A stretch of DNA of 6,031 nucleotides from CAZZEX01 sp964653285 (lineage in GTDB: Bacteria > Chloroflexota > Anaerolineae > B4-G1): NCBI GenBank assembly GCA_964653285.1, contig CAZZEX010000170.1:1-6031 (forward strand). Direction: 5' to 3'. Position 1 is the stretch's first letter. The number at the start of each line of letters is the position of its first letter. The translations under genes and the position numbers were made by a program. This document shows, piece by piece, positions 5,355-6,031 of this stretch. Below the pieces are notes generated by a model. That model saw only the letters and a program-made list of their open reading frames with translations, did not search any database and had not been told where the DNA came from.

Positions 5355-5371
5355 GTTTTTTCCTCCAATCT

Positions 5372-6031
5372 TCACCTGGCGAGGGGCAACCAGACGGTGA
5401 AGGTGGTACCCACGTCCACCTGGCTCTCCACCCCCACCCGTCCCCCGTGCAGTTCCACGATCTCCTTGACGATCGCCAGCCCCAGACCGGTCCCGGATAT
5501 CTGCATCAGCCGCACCTCCTCCCCCCGGAAGAACCGCTCGAAGATGCGCGGCAACTCCTCCTCCGGTATCCCCATCCCCGTGTCCGACACCGTCGCCGTG
5601 GTCCACACCCGGCCTTCTGTCTCTTCCCTCCCGGTGGAGACCACCACCTTTCCCCCCTCCGGCGTGTAGCGGATCGCGTTCTCCACCAGGTTGTTCAGTA
5701 CCTGCATCATTCGTACCGGGTCTACCAGCGTCACCGGTCCCGGCTCCGCCGTGTGGTGCTCCAGCGTCAGTCCCCGCTTCTGGGCCAGCATCTGGTGGCT
5801 GGCGACGGCCTGCTCGGTCAATTGGTTGAGCGAGGTCGGGCGCGGCTTCATCTCCAGCCGCCCGGTGTCAATGCGGGAGATCTGCAGGATGTTCTCCACC
5901 AGTTGCGCCTGCCGGTCTGCCTCCTGCGCCAGTGCGTCCAGGTACTGTCCCCACTCCTCCTCCTCCGGCGGTGTCTGCTGCATCAGCGCCGCGTACAGCT
6001 TGATCGTCGTGATGGGGGTGCGCAGTTCGTG
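5372..6031 (-). CDS. Sensor histidine kinase, C-terminal part (5' end beyond window)
   Basis: The 219 residues in view begin exactly at the phosphorylated histidine of the H-box (HELRTPITTIKLYAAL) and contain the rest of HisKA, then a HATPase_c domain: N-box VLNNLVENAIRYTPEGG with N114 and N118 of the partial protein, G1 box SDTGMGIP (D150), F-box FERFFRG and G2 box GTGLGLAIV at 180-188, ending in LPLAR and TGA at 5372-5374. These show a complete, apparently active ATP-binding and autophosphorylation core of the PhoR/WalK-like type. The sensor region (PAS, GAF, membrane segments or receiver) lies outside the window, so the signal is unknown. The next gene, a receiver-kinase hybrid, starts 17 bp downstream and is a likely phosphotransfer partner. 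Confidence 0.95.
   Translation of the reverse strand, partial: HELRTPITTIKLYAALMQQTPPEEEEWGQYLDALAQEADRQAQLVENILQISRIDTGRLEMKPRPTSLNQLTEQAVASHQMLAQKRGLTLEHHTAEPGPVTLVDPVRMMQVLNNLVENAIRYTPEGGKVVVSTGREETEGRVWTTATVSDTGMGIPEEELPRIFERFFRGEEVRLMQISGTGLGLAIVKEIVELHGGRVGVESQVDVGTTFTVWLPLAR

Noticed and set aside
5355..5606. Upstream extension of the hybrid kinase to a start at 5606
   Set aside because: It would overlap the conserved end of the preceding kinase and add Gly-rich non-family sequence; ATG 5354 has GGAGG at ideal spacing and begins exactly at the receiver domain.
4635..5669. 344-codon open frame on the plus strand
   Set aside because: It lies opposite two kinase genes whose motifs are all present on the minus strand; its product has no recognisable family and low-complexity character from GC-rich codons.
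1..6031. CRISPR array, tRNA or rRNA gene
   Set aside because: No regularly spaced direct repeats, no tRNA-like T-loop/anticodon arrangement and no rRNA-like sequence found by reading both strands.

Overview
The window is a moderately GC-rich bacterial stretch in which every supportable gene lies on the minus strand, so it is transcribed from high to low coordinates. Gene style (tight operons, AGGAG/GGAGG ribosome sites, a SagB-type oxidoreductase, a Crp/Fnr regulator next to a small 2[4Fe-4S] ferredoxin, receiver-first histidine kinases, arsM- and cysK-like pieces) fits an anaerobe or facultative anaerobe. Chloroflexota (Anaerolineae-like) is my best guess, but this rests on protein flavour only and is not proven.

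Layout in the direction of transcription: (1) 6031-5372, the C-terminal 219 residues of a sensor histidine kinase that enters from the right edge at its H-box. (2) 5354-4239, a 371-residue receiver-first hybrid histidine kinase 17 bp downstream; the two form a phosphorelay operon. (3) 4238-4074, 165 bp with no gene. (4) 4070-3342, an orphan SagB-type FMN oxidoreductase. (5) 3341-3220, an intergenic region with a 13-bp-arm inverted repeat. (6) 3219-2560, a Crp/Fnr-family regulator with a TTG start. (7) 2559-2480, a short intergenic region with a plausible promoter inside an inverted repeat. (8) 2479-2222, a very Cys-rich 2[4Fe-4S] ferredoxin. (9) 2220-1124, a mosaic of gene pieces on one strand: a short fragment resembling a DUF438/PAS-type domain, a 143-bp segment bounded by perfect 12-bp inverted repeats, the C-terminal half of a class I methyltransferase, and an open chimeric frame joining the first ~63 residues of cysteine synthase (CysK) to the C-terminal ~100 residues of an arsenite-methyltransferase-like protein (ArsM). 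(10) 1123-1, a SufS-type cysteine desulfurase cut by the left edge just before its expected catalytic cysteine.

The most unusual part is 1124-2220. Three proteins there are missing their other halves, all in one direction, around an IS-end-like inverted repeat. Either real deletions and recombination have eroded an accessory region between the ferredoxin and sufS, or the assembly is collapsed there. The cysK remnant beside sufS suggests a former cysteine/sulfur-mobilisation operon. The Crp/Fnr-ferredoxin pair suggests a redox or nitrosative response module. I see no CRISPR array, tRNA, rRNA or convincing intrinsic terminator.
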